Shown: positions 11,501-24,393, numbered from the stretch's first letter. The stretch: DNA of 64,000 bases from Petaurus breviceps papuanus (GCA_028583685.1 JAMXIF010001194.1:22360313-22424312), one strand, 5' to 3'. Program-made: numbers and translations. Notes: generated by a model from the letters alone, not told the origin.

Positions 11501-12461
11501 TCATCATCATCTTTTGTTTCTTTTGTAACTGCAGTGGGTTGACCCTTAACATTTCTGGAGTCAGATTTCTGACCAGTTTTAGTTTCTGGAGTGCTTTCCA
11601 CACTTCCTTCAGAAGCAGTTTCTACATCAGTAACTGGACAGGAGGCTGGTTCACTTGAATCTTCTAGGGTAACAGGAACATTTTTTCTTCCTCTCCTCCT
11701 AACTGTTGTAAGAAATTCTTCTACTCTTTCTGTACGCTTGGGCTGCCGCCCACTTCGACGAAGGGAGAGGCTTTGTTGCTGCTGTTGTGGTTGCTGATCC
11801 AGGGACTCTATTTCAGCATCTCCAGCACCCTCACGTTTAGCAATAGTAGTTCTGCGAAAACCCCATGTCTTCCTAAACTCCTTACTTGTGGGTTTAATTG
11901 CTTTTGGAGCCTCATCATTGCTTGGGTCACCTTTATCATCCAAACCTAACAAAAAAAGCAAAATTATGAATTTATAAATCTTTTAAAATTATTTGTTTCT
12001 CATCAGTATGGCATGCACACAACAGATAAGAGGACTGGAAAGAAACCTCCAGGTCATCTAGTCTAATTCTCTTATTTTACAGATGAGGAAATCAAGGCCC
12101 AAAGAAATGATATGACTTGCCTGCGGGTCATGCAGCAAATGGCAAAGTCAGGATTTAGATATATTTATTTGTGCCAAATTACATTTTGAATAATATTTTA
12201 TATGTATGACCCATTTGTGCAAAAGGCAACCAAAACCACCCCACCAGTTTTCATCTATGGAAAAGTGAATCTTTACATTAAATTCATATTTTAGAGTTCA
12301 GAAGTTGGCTTTCAGGTTTTTCACTAGCATTTTGAGGATTACATGTAAATAGTTTTCTACTTTAAATAAAAGTAAATACCTTGGGAATTACTTTCCATAT
12401 TGTCCAAGCTTGACTCAGATTTAAATGCTGCTGATGATTCTGGATTTACAGCATGTTCCAT
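8178..12461 (-). CDS. DIDO1: DIDO1, short isoform CDS (5 exons)
   Basis: Chromatin-associated PHD-finger protein that binds methylated histone H3 lysine 4; family members act in stem-cell differentiation, centrosome control and apoptosis. Complement join: 12380-12461, 11093-11945, 10547-10865, 9478-9690, 8178-8507, giving 598 codons plus stop. Every junction has GT/AG and the phases fit. Visible in order: a new N-terminus (1-28), conserved KPTSKEFRKTWGFRRT block, Gln run, basic GRQPKRTERVEEF patch, acidic DDDDEEDDD/SDSDSD stretch (about 173-189), two related LTLK-x-x-QNRLR basic repeats (190-228), PHD finger (302-352), a Cys-rich block GPGCSSVAQPDSVYCSNDC, and Lys-rich tail. The last 38 residues come from reading through the exon donor at 8293. 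This matches the known short DIDO1 isoform class (roughly 540-560 residues in human). Long isoforms would splice out at 8294 to exons left of the window. Identification is from recalled protein similarity and is very secure. Confidence 0.96.
8715..9170 (+). repeat. CR1/L3-type LINE 3' end
   Basis: Old LINE remnant in the intron between the terminal and Cys-rich DIDO1 exons. The order of GACAAATTTCCTC, CTGTCCAAAATTGGAGTGGCTGCC and GGAGATGGTCAAACACAGGC matches the typical CR1/L3 3' region (the TGGAACnGGCTGCC motif). It is heavily diverged. Confidence 0.6.
9478..9690 (-). CDS. DIDO1: DIDO1 Cys-rich exon
   Basis: 213-nt exon (71 codons, phase 0 both sides), acceptor ATCTGCAG|G and donor CAG|GTAAGC. 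It encodes VIETPGASKCIGPGCSSVAQ onward, a cysteine cluster conserved in DIDO1, then a Lys/Pro-rich segment with repeated KPK/KEK units. Confidence 0.94.
9691..11092. other. DIDO1 introns flanking the PHD exon
   Basis: Intron 9691-10546 and intron 10866-11092 are AT-rich, with a short ATC/ATT-rich simple stretch near 9813-9835. No repeat or gene is recognised apart from the exon 10547-10865 between them. Confidence 0.6.
10547..10865 (-). CDS. DIDO1: DIDO1 PHD-finger exon
   Basis: 319-nt exon, acceptor TTTTCAG|A, donor CCT|GTGAGT. It completes the PHD finger: CxxC at 317/320, His325 with Cys328, and Cys348/Cys351 (ICPNC), with Trp323 in EEWFHGDC, the position expected for the aromatic cage that reads methyl-lysine. 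After it come a Ser/Glu-rich linker and the Lys-rich GRIEKAANPSGKKKLKIFQP segment. All eight zinc ligands are present, so the finger looks functional. Confidence 0.95.
11093..11945 (-). CDS. DIDO1: DIDO1 large N-terminal exon
   Basis: 853-nt exon with acceptor TTTGTTAG|G and donor AACAACAG|GTAGGT. It encodes the conserved DIDO1 N-terminal block (GDPSNDEAPKAIKPTSKEF), a Gln/Ser-rich segment, the arginine patch that probably forms nuclear-localisation signals, the acidic serine/aspartate run, and the first two zinc ligands of the PHD finger (YCICRQPHNNR). The paired QNRLRRKREQEP and QNRLRKKRREEDP motifs look like an old internal duplication of about 20 residues. Confidence 0.95.
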
Positions 12462-12493
12462 CACAGGAATACCAGAGTTCTATAAGTATAATC
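12380..12493 (-). CDS. DIDO1: DIDO1 first coding exon (start at 12459-12461)
   Basis: The acceptor is TTTTTAG before 12493 and the donor is CAAG|GTATTT at 12380/12379. The ATG lies at 12459-12461, preceded in frame by a TAG seven codons upstream inside the same exon, so translation cannot start further 5'. It encodes MEHAVNPESS through NSQ and one base of the next Gly codon. The main eutherian DIDO1 protein starts MDDKGDP in the following exon; here that codon is TTG (Leu), so this ATG is the best start. The 5'UTR part is 12462-12493. Confidence 0.78.
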
Positions 12494-13009
12494 CTAAAAA
12501 TATACAAAATTAACTTTATTTGTGATGATGGGTTATTATGCTTTGTACCATACACCACAAATAGCATATGTAAGTACTTGATGATGAAAACAGAAGCAGT
12601 TACCACTTCACGTTTGACTGTTCTGCTCATGTTCAGGAAGACCTGTTTAAGTGATGAAGGCAAGAGTATGTATAGTCTCTTACTATACTTCTCTTATGCA
12701 TTTACATTCAAATTTCTATTGTAGTTATGTGTATGTGTCCTATCTTCCCCACTAAAACAGTAGTTTTATTGAAGAAAGAGATCAATCTATCTTCTCTTCA
12801 GTACTTATGCTTATATAGAGTATGTCTTTATAAGTGTTAGTCATTCCAGTGATAAACAAGACATCTAAAAATATACAGCCTGCCTGTGTATATATTCTAA
12901 AGATTTCAAGTTATTAACATCCTCACATCAACCCAGCATTCGCTAAGCTTACTGTTGATACCAAATGATCACTAATTAACTTTTCTCAGAACAGGTATTA
13001 AATTCCTTC

Positions 13010-13315
13010 CCATCTATTAAAATCTAATTCAAATGTTCACTCTTTCCTAGCAGAAGCATCTCTTCATCCCAACCACCCAAAAGTATTAAGCTTTCATACA
13101 CATTAGGATACTACTTGCATTCAAGCTCCACCTTCTACAGGAATCCTTTCCTGATACCAACCACTAACTTTTTTTCCTTCTGCATATACTTATATGTACA
13201 CATTGTCTCTTCAAGCATAAGCTCCTTGAGAAGATTGAATACTTTGTCTTTTTATACCCAGTAGTTAGTACAGTGCCTGACATACAGTAATAGGTACTTA
13301 ATAAATGCTTGATTG
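13010..13315 (+). repeat. L2 LINE 3' end
   Basis: The end TACAGTGCCTGACATACAGT with AATAAATGCTTGATTGAT, preceded by CATAAGCTCCTTGAGAAGATTG, is the standard L2 3' terminus. Similar L2 tails are at 18045-18200, 26215-26310 and 55630-56230. Confidence 0.7.
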
Positions 13316-13994
13316 ATAAAGACTTTGTTCACTCACACTCCTTATGAATTCACCATATATTATTTTATAAGTTGTTTATGTATTTGTCATTATCATCCTA
13401 TTCATCAGGGCTTCTAAAACTTTTTCCACTTGAGACCACTTCAAGCACTTCTTAAACTATGGGTCAAGACCCAAAGTCATTAGATCATGTATTAAGTTTT
13501 TTTTTAATTTGTACCAGCACCTAAATCACAGTATTCTACTACACATAAAAAATTAATTCTCTAATATACTCTTAGTTTCAGTTACCTATGTCAATTACCT
13601 ATGTCTTTAAGGATAACTCACTCTACAATTATTTACAATAGGTTCACCTAGCCTTTGTAGAAAGGAATCTTTTGAATATTAACATTATTTCTATAAACTG
13701 CATCTGGCCAATTTTTGTAAATATTTGCAAATGAAAAGCAAAGTTTATGTGAAGACTTTTTCATTTATGATAAATGTTTATTCTCCAAGTTCAAACTGTA
13801 AACTGTCACTAAGAGATCCATTTTGTCAAAGGCTACACTGCATAAATGGTATTAGTGTGAGGGTCAGCTATAAAGTAGTTACATAAATGAACAAAAATCC
13901 AAATTAATACATCCTTGAGGTCTGAGATATTCTGAAAAATTCCCAAGTCAAATAGGAATACTTATTTCCTTAAATAAAAGTTAAGGAAACAAAA

Positions 13995-14150
13995 GGGGCA
14001 ACTATGGAGTGCAGTGAATAGAGCACTGGCCCTGGAGTCAGGAGGACATGAATTCAAATCCAGTCTCAGACACTTGACACTTACTAGCTGTGTGACCTCG
14101 GACAAGTCACTTAACCCCAATTGCCTTGCCCACCCCCCTCCAAAAACAAA
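13995..14150 (+). repeat. tRNA-headed marsupial SINE (type A)
   Basis: It contains GAGCACTGGCCCTGGAGTC, then AGGAGGACATGAATTCAAATCC, the CORE-like GTCACTTAACCCCAATTGCC and an A-rich end. It is a slightly diverged member of the same family as the copies at 3295 and 49195. Confidence 0.85.
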
Positions 14151-15579
14151 AAGTTAAAAGTCTAAAAAATAAATAAAACTTTTAAGTAATAAAGAAACTA
14201 AAACTGTTATCATTTCACACTTTACCTGACTCAATATCATAGTTGGGTAATATCTTCCTGCAGTTCTAAATAAAATGGAATATAGTGAAGAAAGAAGCGG
14301 AGAACCACACAGCAAAATTCACAAAATGTTTACAGTTTGAAAGACTTAGAAAAACACACACCCAAATTTAAAGCAAAACAACAAAAAACAAACCCCAAAC
14401 AAAACAGGATTGTCTTGATGTCAACTCAAACGATCTAGGTGTATCAACCAAAGTTTCACTTGAAGTAAGCTCCTGAAAGAAATCAAAACAGGTTTTACAA
14501 AAACTACTCTTCCACCACAGGCACTAAATAGTAACACAGCACCTTTAGAATTATTTAAAATATTTTGAATTTTGTATTCATGAAATTAAACATAATTTTC
14601 CACTAGGAGAAAAACTGTAACCAGTGTTGTATGTGTCTGTGTGTGAAAGGATTGTGCTGATGACAGGAGAATAAAGTATAACACCTATCCTTAAAAAGTT
14701 TACAAACTAGTTAAGAAACAAAAATAAAAATTTCAAAAACCAAATGTAAAATGGTGTAATGTTGGCTCTGAGTACAACAGCTGTTAAAGAGAAAGGAAAG
14801 AACAAAAACAGGTTGTGGAGTATGTGGTAAGGAAGAATGAATTTTAAAGGGACATGGAGGATGTAAGTAAGGGAAAGAAAGGCCTTTTTATTCATTGGGA
14901 GTAGCAGAAGAGTGAACAATACCTTAAAGACGGGAATGAATATAACCTAGAAGAGAAGGGGGAAAAAAGAGGAAGAGACTGACATGACTAGAATATGTTG
15001 AAAATAAGGTTGGACAGGTAGACCTAAATTAGGATTTTGAAAGCCAGAATCTCTTAGATAAATGATACGCAATAGGGAATTCACTAAGGTTCTTGTGACA
15101 TGATAAAAGCAGATTAATCTGGCAATACTAGGCCAGACAGATGAGAAGGTAAATGTAGCTCTGGTTCATAGACAAGCGACCACAGAAATTCAAGAACTGA
15201 AAGGGAACTCAGGTGATTTAGTCAAATCTGTATATTGAAACATTTTGTTCTAACTAACATCCCAAGAAAATGGTCCCTTAGTCTTTCACTGAAGGTCTAT
15301 AATGAAGGTTAATCATTACTTCCCTAATTTTGAGAAACTACAATTGTTAAATAAGCAGAAATCTGCTTCTCTCTGCAGTCAAACAAAGCAAGTCTAATCC
15401 TTATCTCTAATACTTGAAGATAGCCATCATACCCCACACCAGGCTGACCAAGACTTTCTCTTTCCCTAGCTAAAAACTGATACTTGGTTCTTGTTATGTT
15501 GCATACCGCCAATATCCTTATATTCAGAGTTAGTTCTTTTAGGCACATGGTGAGTATGAGAAAGGACAACAAACAATGG

Positions 15580-15905
15580 AAGTGGTTCTCATTTTCAAAG
15601 TATGGTCTGGGGAACTCCTGAGAAGTTCCCCCAAGACCTTTGAGAGGGGTCTGTGAAACCAAATCTATTTTCATAATAATACCAAGACATTAATTATTTG
15701 CCTTTTCCTTCTCATTCTCTCAGAAGCATACAGTGGATTTATCCAAAGCTTAAAAGATTTGTAAATTAAAGATTTAGCTATAAGTATGAATACTCAATTA
15801 GTATCATCTCTCAATAGATTTAACTCATATAAACAAAAACTCTTTGGGGCTCCTTAATGATTAAGAGTATAAAGGGATTGTCCCAAGACCAAAAAGTTAA
15901 AAAAT
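15580..15905. mobile_element. hAT-type non-autonomous DNA transposon remnant
   Basis: Starts with AGTGGTTCTCATTTTCAAAG and ends with a decayed inverted counterpart (GACCAAAAAGTTAAAAAATT), with GGTCTGGGG and AGAGTATAAAGGGATTG segments between, as in Charlie-group miniature elements. The terminal CAGTGGTTCTCA-type inverted repeat is the hAT clue. The subfamily is not certain. Confidence 0.5.
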
Positions 15906-17161
15906 TCCTAATGTGGAAAGAAATGAATAATTAAAGACTGGAACAAAATTGTCATCTACAATGGTAAGGGAAATACTCAACATAAACAAGCATTCCTTTA
16001 TTCTGCAAGTATGCTGGTTTGGGTTTGAAAGGTGTTTTTGTAGGACCAAATCACAAACTTAAAAGGGGTTAATTTTTGGTGGTGATAAAAATGTTTCTTC
16101 ATCAATGTGGAGTTATCAATAGTGCAAATTTAAATCTAATATTCATCAAATGTCAAATATGACTACTTTCAAAGAAATCATTGGTAATTTGTCATCTCAA
16201 ATCTTTTCAGAATTCCAATCTTTGTTTTGAAGAGACCCAAATTATTTTTAAAATAAACTTTTATCAAGGAAATAGAAAGTATGCCCATGATTATTATGAA
16301 CAAGACTAGCTAAACACAAATGAACCACTAACATTACACTATTTACCTTCTATATTTTCTTTCACATATCCCTAACTACTTGGTCATAAAACCCTAAAGA
16401 ATAATCCAGAAACAACATGAAAATGAGTAATTACTTACTAAAATAGTCCCGAATCTTCATAAACCCCTTTAATTTATTTAATCCACTAATATCTTTCCCT
16501 ATTACCAAAGTGCTACTGGAGCTCAGGTCTCACACATCTTACCTATTAGTCAAATTCACTCCAACTGCCTTCTCCTTAACTGCTGTCTCCCCTAGTTACC
16601 CTGGAACCTACACTGTAACATTCCAAATCATTCTTTTTAAAGAAACAGTAGTAAATATTACTTTTTTGCAGTCTTCTGTACTTTTCTATAGCTTTACCTC
16701 AGACAAGTTACTGGTAAATTAAGACAGCCACTATTATTTTAGGTTACTAAAATTTACTTACAGTAGAGGACTATGCAAAATTATATTCACTGTTTTTTTA
16801 AAAAAAGGAACAACAAGGAATATCCCTCTGAGAATTTGTAAATTCATGGAAGAAGACCAAATTACAAGTTTGATGGCGTTCTTATCCAGAATTTGCTATT
16901 TTATTTATTAGCTGTATGACCTTGTACAAACCACTTAACCTGTCAGGACCTCAGTTTCCTTTCTCTAAAAGATGAGATAAATAAGGCAAGGTCAAATGTT
17001 CCTAACAGTTCTATATCTGATAATCTTATGACTCTCTCTTTGTTGATTACACTAAATATGCTATGCTACTCCAAACTTAAGTAAGCTTTGAGTGACTAGA
17101 AAAAAAATTGCAATACAGATATAAAGCAAGAGAAAACCATTTCACAAAAATGAACATTACA

Positions 17162-17405
17162 TCCACTGGTAGGTAGCACAGTGGATAAAACATGGTCCTA
17201 GAATCAAGAAGAAATGAGTTCAAATCCTATGCCTCAGACACTAATACTATCTGTGTGACACTGGGTAAGTCACTGAATGTGTTTGCCTCCACTGTAAAAA
17301 TGGGGAAAATAGGTGCACCTCCCTCAAAGGATCAAATAACATTTTTAAAGCACTACAATGCCTGGCACATGACAGGTGTTATATAAGTGCTTATCCCCTC
17401 CTTCC
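17162..17405 (+). repeat. MAR1-like CORE-SINE, near full length
   Basis: tRNA-related head (GTAGCACAGTGGATAAAACA), GAGTTCAAATCC, CORE segment (GTGACACTGGGTAAGTCACT), then the LINE-like tail ACAATGCCTGGCACATGACAG. The copy at 38072-38316 has the same order of parts. Confidence 0.7.
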
Positions 17406-20400
17406 TTATCATCATAAAATAAAATTATCAACCTACAAATTGAATACTATTTTTCTAATGTTTCTTTTCAGAAACATGTTGAATTTTTATCCAGTTTAAT
17501 AATCAAAGCATTTCAGTCCCTTCCCTCCTCAGATTTCTCATCTCGGAAGCATCTCATCCATAACTACCCACAACTGCAGCCTCAATTAAATCAAATTATT
17601 GATCAAGTATAGCTGACCTCACTATGCTCTAAAACAACTACTATCAAATTTACATTAGAACACGGATACCTGTGCAAAGAATATAAGTTGTACTTCACTG
17701 CTGGTAACAAAAGATCAACTATCAAAATTAAGGGGGTTGATTGCTACTAACAATTTTTCTTCTTTCCTTCCCTGAATCACTATTATCTTATCAATTTGTT
17801 CAGAATCTCCAACTCACCATACAAGTAAGCTAATAGAAAAGTAATTCCACCTGACTCTAGTATTTTTAAAATAAATTTTGACCAACTTTACAAATCAACA
17901 GTCGCAAATTTTAAAAAACAGTAAGTAGTGTTTTCAATTCCATTTTCTGAATGTCTAGTCATTAAGTAGGACTCACTCTAATTAGTCTTTGAGATTCCCC
18001 AACTGGAGTCCCCTTCCATTCTCCTGATAGCTAAGCACCTCCTACTTTGCTGAAGAAACTTAGTACCTCACTTTTCCCTCCCCAAGCAGAAAGTAAGTTT
18101 CTTTCTTGATGAAAAGATTGTTCTTTGTATCCCCAGTGCCCAGCAGCACAGTGCTAGAACATAGTAAATACTTAAAAAATGTTTGCTGAATTGAATTGTG
18201 ACACTATTTACCTGCTTAAAAAAAGTCTCTTGAAGTATCCTTGGTTAGTATAGCGTTGATTAATTTCATTTATTTTTATAGGAAGGAGACTACATTACTT
18301 TTTATGGAAGACAGTATGAAAAAAAATATTTTGCCCCATCTGGTGGCAAAAACGTGTACTGAATTCTTAATGGCTTACCATTTTTTATCAATCTCATTCA
18401 TTTTTCTTCCTAAAACAAGGTACCCCAAGGAACACTAAAAGGTAGGGAGGAAGGAGAGACAGAGTAATAAAGGCCTGGGACAAGGTGGAAAAGAATACTT
18501 GTAGTTATTGTGTCAAATTGTGATTCAATCTCTGTGTTACTCACCCTTTTTTCCTCTTTAATACAACTCATTAATGTGGTTATACCTCAGAAAATTCCAC
18601 ATAAGCTAGCAATAGCTTTTCCCCCTCACAACATTCACTTATTCAACAGATAATTAGATAATATTACCCTTTCCCTCATGGAACTTACAGGCTAGTAAAA
18701 GATGAGGCCCAAAGAAATAATCATAAAATGACATGACAAACACGAAATATCTGCTAAACAATGCTTTATGTGAGAAACCGACATTGAGTTACATGTAAGG
18801 AGAAGTTTCATTCAGACAGAAAGTACCTCTCCAAGCCATCCATTATAGACATCTTAGCTGAGCAGCTACAGAAAACAGAGTCTGTTACCATCTTATTGAA
18901 AAGGAGGGTCAAAATACTGCTTTTTTTCCTTTCCATTTATTGATGTGGTCTCCACCAATAGCCTTTTAATAAGCTCACATAAAAAAGAGGTAGCATCTAA
19001 AAAAAAATATCATAATAGGGCATAGCCCCTCAAGCGAATACACTTATAGACTGACACAAATGACAAATAAATGGAAACAGTGTACTACACATCATATTTT
19101 AGATCAGAAGTTAATTTCTTTTGTGTCTTGGAGCTCTTTGGCAGTCTGGTAAAACCTACATCCTTATCAGAATCAAATTTGTTGTCTACATTAACTTAAA
19201 GTAACTGCTAAATTTCAGTTAGAGGTCAGTGAGAATAAAGATCTAATTTGCCCCCCCATGAAAGTGCATAAATCTCACAAAATTAATCCATGATTTATTG
19301 GGGGTCTGTGGATGGAAGGTTAAAAACTCCTCTTTTAAATCTGAGTGGGGTTAGTTAGGGCTAGTAATTCAGGTTTTTAGGTGATCTAATATTATTTACT
19401 ATTATCAAATCACCCATTAAAAAGGCAAAAAAAACCTGACATGTAATTTATAAATAGATACTGGAATGTAGAAAGAAAAAGAAACACCTAGAAACATTCA
19501 ACCAAAATCTCAAATTTTCAATTTTTATATCGGCGTAACATTGATGGCTGCCCATGTTCAAAACTGCTTTCAAAATGCTCAAGTGAGCAAGTAAAGAAAG
19601 GGGCTGATGCCTTGAAACTAGTTCTTTACCAAAAGCCACACTTTTAATAGCTTCCTCACCCACCTACTACATATGTTTAAAACTAAAGCTTAAAAAGGAA
19701 ACTTCAAAATTAAACAAGACCCAATTCTACTGCAGCTATGGGTGACCCCTGAACTGTCACAAGTAAATGAACAGCTTATATGGCTAAATCAGGAATAACA
19801 TTAGTTTCCCTAATTCTTAGAACTTATCAGGTCTTACTTCTGAGGGACAGGTCTTCAAATTCTCTTTGGATACTAAAGGGAACATCAATTTCACCTATGA
19901 CCATATTTGTAGTAAAAACGTATTATGCAAAATTACTATGACAAATCATTAGGATAGGAAATTCAGAATCATACACTCGGGTCATACTCAGCACATAAAC
20001 TACAATAAGAAACATCAGAAATGCAATTTACTTTCACTTTCAAAAAAACTTTCTTAAACCAGAAGTCAGGTACTGTTAGGACTAGATAATTTATTTTTAA
20101 GCTGTAAAGCATTTCAATCAATCACCAAGCACCTATTAAGGCACTTTTGACGTAACCATGTGATGTGCTAGAGGGATACAAAAGTCTAACAGTCCCTACC
20201 CTCAAAGGGCTTACTTTCTAGGTGTGAGAAATAATGTACAAAAATAAGCGAAGACAAAATAGAAACAAGGTAATTTTGGAGGGGAATTGATTAGTGGTTG
20301 TTTTGTGGTTTTTTTTTTGGTGGGGGTGGCTGGATGGGGCAGGTTCAAATTAAAGGTGGCACTGGAGACTGACCCTGAAAGGAAACTAGGAATTCTAGGT

Positions 20401-22009
20401 AAGTAGGGGGTACATTCTAAGAATGAGAGACACCTTGGCAAAAGGCCTGGAGATTTACAAGAGTTGGAGTGTTAAGTATAAGAAACAGGTATATAATTTG
20501 GGCTGGACTTGCCACTTGAGGGGAAAAATGTGTGGTAATTCTGGAAAGATTTTTACTCCAAGCATACTTTCATGAAATTTTAAAGCTAAAGGAGCTCTTA
20601 TAGGTCATCTAGCACAACTCTTTTATAGGTATACAAAGTAAAAGCCAAGAGAAGTATGGTGTTTTGCCCAAGAACACACAGAGCTGGAACTAGAATCCAG
20701 TCAGGTTATTTCCCTCTTCTTTTCCAGCCAGTCAGAGGTAAACTTTGGTGCAGTGTTATGTTTAGTTATCTGAGATTTTTAGGCATTTTTTTTTGCAACA
20801 GTAACTGTAGTTTTAGAAAATTTCTGTGATGTCTTTGCTTCAATTTTTAAGGAGAAAAAGGAAAAGATAATACTAAAATAAAAACCCAAATGATGCCAAA
20901 CAAAGGTTATATGTTATAATACTTAAAACAGCATATTTTTCAAGAACTTAAAAAATTAGAAAAAGAAAACTATACATTACAAATTCATATTCAACCCAAT
21001 AGTTCAAATGGTTAACTTGCCCTTCAAAACCAAGTCTGACTAGTGCATCAAACCTAAGGGAACCCCCTCCCCCATTAACCTAGGACACTTAAGGATGATT
21101 TTAAAATCCCTATGAATATCAAGAGGTGGAACAAACCTTTTTGTTATACTGGTTCTCACCTTTGCAGCAATAAAAGGTACCTAGCCCAACACCAGTGAAT
21201 ATTCTTTTTTTTCTTTTGGTTAAAAAGAAGCTCAATGAGGCATTATTCAAAAGTGAAGAGACAGGTCCCCTTAAGCACTTGCGTATAGCCTCCACCACAT
21301 AGAACCCTTTTATTTGCAAACCATTGTACTACACAAGTTGTTTCAAAAGTGTACAGATTTACATTAGTTTGTTTACTTGGTTCAAACTGCCCTTTTCACA
21401 CACGTGGAGTTTGTAGTTCTTTGGTAAAGTATAATCTACATTTGGAGCTGTTGCTTTTAGCTCCACTTTTGGCCTCTGAAAGACTCCGCTCTTTTCTGTT
21501 TGGTCTACAAGTACCTCCCTGTTGACTGCTGGGCTATTCCAACTTAGTTGTTATCACTCTGGCTCTGACCCTAGCAACTTTCTCTCTAGCTTATGTTCTT
21601 AAACCTACCATTTCCAAGTTGAGGTAAATCCTTCCTCAACTGACCCTCCAGAATATATTCTCTACCTTTTGAACTACCAGATTCTCTAAAAAAAGGAGAG
21701 GGTGTGACTGGAAATGGTTAAGAAGATAAGAGTTTTAAGACTAATTCTTTAACTATCAATTCTTCTCCCTCACTAAATGGATACATTTAATCTTATCTAC
21801 AATATCCTCATTCAAAAGTTTCACATAAAAAGTAACCTCCTTAAAAGTAACTCTAATATTAAATATTTTAAATTTTTAGGACCTCCTCATTTATATTTTA
21901 ACATTGAAAACTTTACCCCACCCCCACCTGCTGGGTGCCCCCCAACCAATAAGCTAGAAAAACTGAAAGGGATATTTAGGGACACTAAGCATCAATGAAG
22001 CATTACTGT

Positions 22010-23130
22010 ACCATTTTGGAAAGCAATTTGGAATCATGCAAATAAAATGGCTAAAATACCATCAAAATTCAGATATTCCACTGCTATACATACCCCAAGG
22101 AAGTCAAAGATAAAAAGAGTAACTCCATATATACAAGGTCACTACAATATTTGTAGAAGCACTTTTTTCAGTGACAAAGAACTTGAATCAAAGTAGATGT
22201 CAATCATTTAAGGCTAAAAGAATCATGCAACTATTATGAAATGAGCTGTAAGAAACAATGAATGTGAAGCATGGGAAGACATCAACTGATGCAAAGTGAA
22301 ATAAGCAGAGCCAGTAAAAGTATACACTCAAAATGACTCCATTTACATTACTGTAACTGAAAAGAACCACCACCACAAAACAAAGATAAATGTAAAATTA
22401 TGAAGAAATATGCATGCCTCCAAAGAAGAGATATGGAAAAACACTGCCCCCTCCTTTGAAAAGATAAAGGGGAGTGGGGGTGGGGTCCATGGGTAGAATA
22501 CTGCAAGTTAGATCTTTTAAAAATTTTTTTAAGTGATGGCTCTTTGGAAGGGGAAGGATAACAGGGGAAAACTTGGCTATATCAAAACCAAAATATTACA
22601 AAAACAGATTTTAAAAAATGATTGTGCTTTCACCCAGAAATCCTGTTGCTACCAATGACAGAGGAAGGTCCCATATATACCAACATATTAATAATGGCAC
22701 TTTTGTGGTAGCAAAAAAAATGGGTTATTAGTTGAGGAACAGCGATGCACGAACGTAATGGAATACCGCTCTTCTCATAGGTAGAATGAAGTAAGCTTAA
22801 TCAAAGAAACAATATATACAACAACTACAGCAATGTAAACAGAAAGAAAATAAAACAAAAGTGAATACTATGTAATAATGATGAAGATGGGCACAGGAAA
22901 AGAGTTTCTCCCTCCTTGCTCCTTCCACTGGAAGGGTGATAGACTACAGATATAGAAAGCTTCATGTGCTACCAGATATAGTCAACTTGTTACAGGCTGG
23001 TTTTATTGAACTGGTCCTCCTCCAGCACTCTTCTTCCCCCACACACATCCATGTTACTTTTATAACAAAAGGAGGATTGCTGGGAAGGAGTCTAGTTGGA
23101 ATTGATTATGATGTTAAAAAGAAAAGTATC
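22010..23130 (+). repeat. Two old L1 3'-end fragments
   Basis: Both fragments (about 22010-22630 and 22630-23130) show the marsupial L1 C-terminal/3'UTR pattern: ATTCCACTGCTATACATACC (the PAIPLLG-region equivalent), GCAAAGTGAAATAAGCAGAG and, in the first, GGAAGGGGAAGGATAA. They are degenerate and lack any open frame. Confidence 0.6.
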
Positions 23131-24065
23131 AACAAAACTTAACTTTTAAAAGAGAATGCTTAAGTCAACTTTAAGGTCTTTCCTAGAAATTGTCTAGCAT
23201 CCAAAAATTAAAGTATTAGTTTACAGTCAATTGAAATATTTTGTTACTCAACAAAAATAGAAGTCTGCTAATTGGAAACATGCATTTAGTTCTATTATAG
23301 ATTTAAAATGAAACTGTCAACTATATACAACCTTTGATGAAAAAATGAGCTAAAATTTATATTTAATATCAAAAGCATTAAAATTAACACTCAAAATAAT
23401 GCATTTATTTAATTAGGATATTTAAAAGCAGCTTAAACAAAATGCAATAGGTTGCTAAATATTAGGATTAAGAAGAAGGGTCAAATTAGCAGACTAAAAC
23501 AAGGATGATAAATGGGTCAATAAGGAACCACAAATTCAACAAAAATGGGCTCCATATCCTAAGATCCTGACACCACAAAGTTCAAAGCCATTTCCCAAAC
23601 TCTAATTTGTTGAAAGGGTCTAGACCTGGATTAAATAAAGTCTCTTTTTATTCAGGACTTGGGCAAACACCTGCAGAACAGAAACTTTAGTTTTTCTGAG
23701 TGTTTCTATAATGCACTGGGTGGCCTGGCAGGTACTGTCTGTCTCATGTATGTGTGATGGGAGAGGGGAGTTTCAGAGATGGCCATCTTATTAACCTACA
23801 GCAGCCTTGTAACCAGGCTAAGACTGGGCTAGTTGAGAGTGGCAGTACAATATTTGCACCTTGTACTACCCTTTGGATTAGGGGACATGAGATAAGAGAA
23901 TGAATCATGAGGGCAGGTGAGGAATAAAAATCTAATTTACAAGCCTGCTTTTTATATTTATATTCCTCCACTTAACATAGTCTTTTCTCTCTACTTCTTT
24001 ACTGATACATTGAGACTGCCTTTCCAAATTAGGAAATTATGTCTACTTCCGATTACTACTTTTTA

Positions 24066-24393
24066 TTATTATTTTTTAAAGCAATCAAGGTTAAGCAACT
24101 TGCTCAAGGTTACACAGCCAGCCATTTCTGGGTGTGGTGCTGAGCCTCTGAGGCCGGATTTGGTCTCAATTCGGGATTTGATCTCCAGGCCATCCCAACA
24201 CTGGAACCAGTGCTCTTACTCGCTGAGCCACCTGGCCGCCCCTAAGCAATTGGGGTTAAGTAACTTGCTCAAGGTTACACAGCCAGGTGTTTCTGGATGG
24301 GTGTTAAGTGTCTGAGCCCGGATTCGATCTCCAGGTCATCCTGACACTGGGGCCGGTGCTCTTACTAGCTGTGCTACCTGGCCGCCCCAGTAG
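24066..24393 (-). repeat. Dimeric type B SINE
   Basis: Two head-to-tail monomers, 24078-24242 and 24243-24388, both on the minus strand, each ending on the plus strand in CTACCTGGCCGCC-type sequence. One pair of duplications (CTACTTTTTA at 24056-24065 and 24394-24403) flanks the whole unit, so the dimer inserted as a single element. The same dimer with the same junction occurs at 61019-61317. Confidence 0.85.

Noticed and set aside
11591-11797. Plus-strand open frame across the DIDO1 exon
   Set aside because: It is antisense to a confirmed coding exon; its Cys run is the reverse of the Gln-coding CAG repeats.
24078-24388. tRNA-like heads and box B motifs suggesting tRNA genes
   Set aside because: All tRNA-like segments in the window are the 5' parts of SINEs with CORE-like bodies, tails and target-site duplications; none folds out as a complete separate tRNA by eye.
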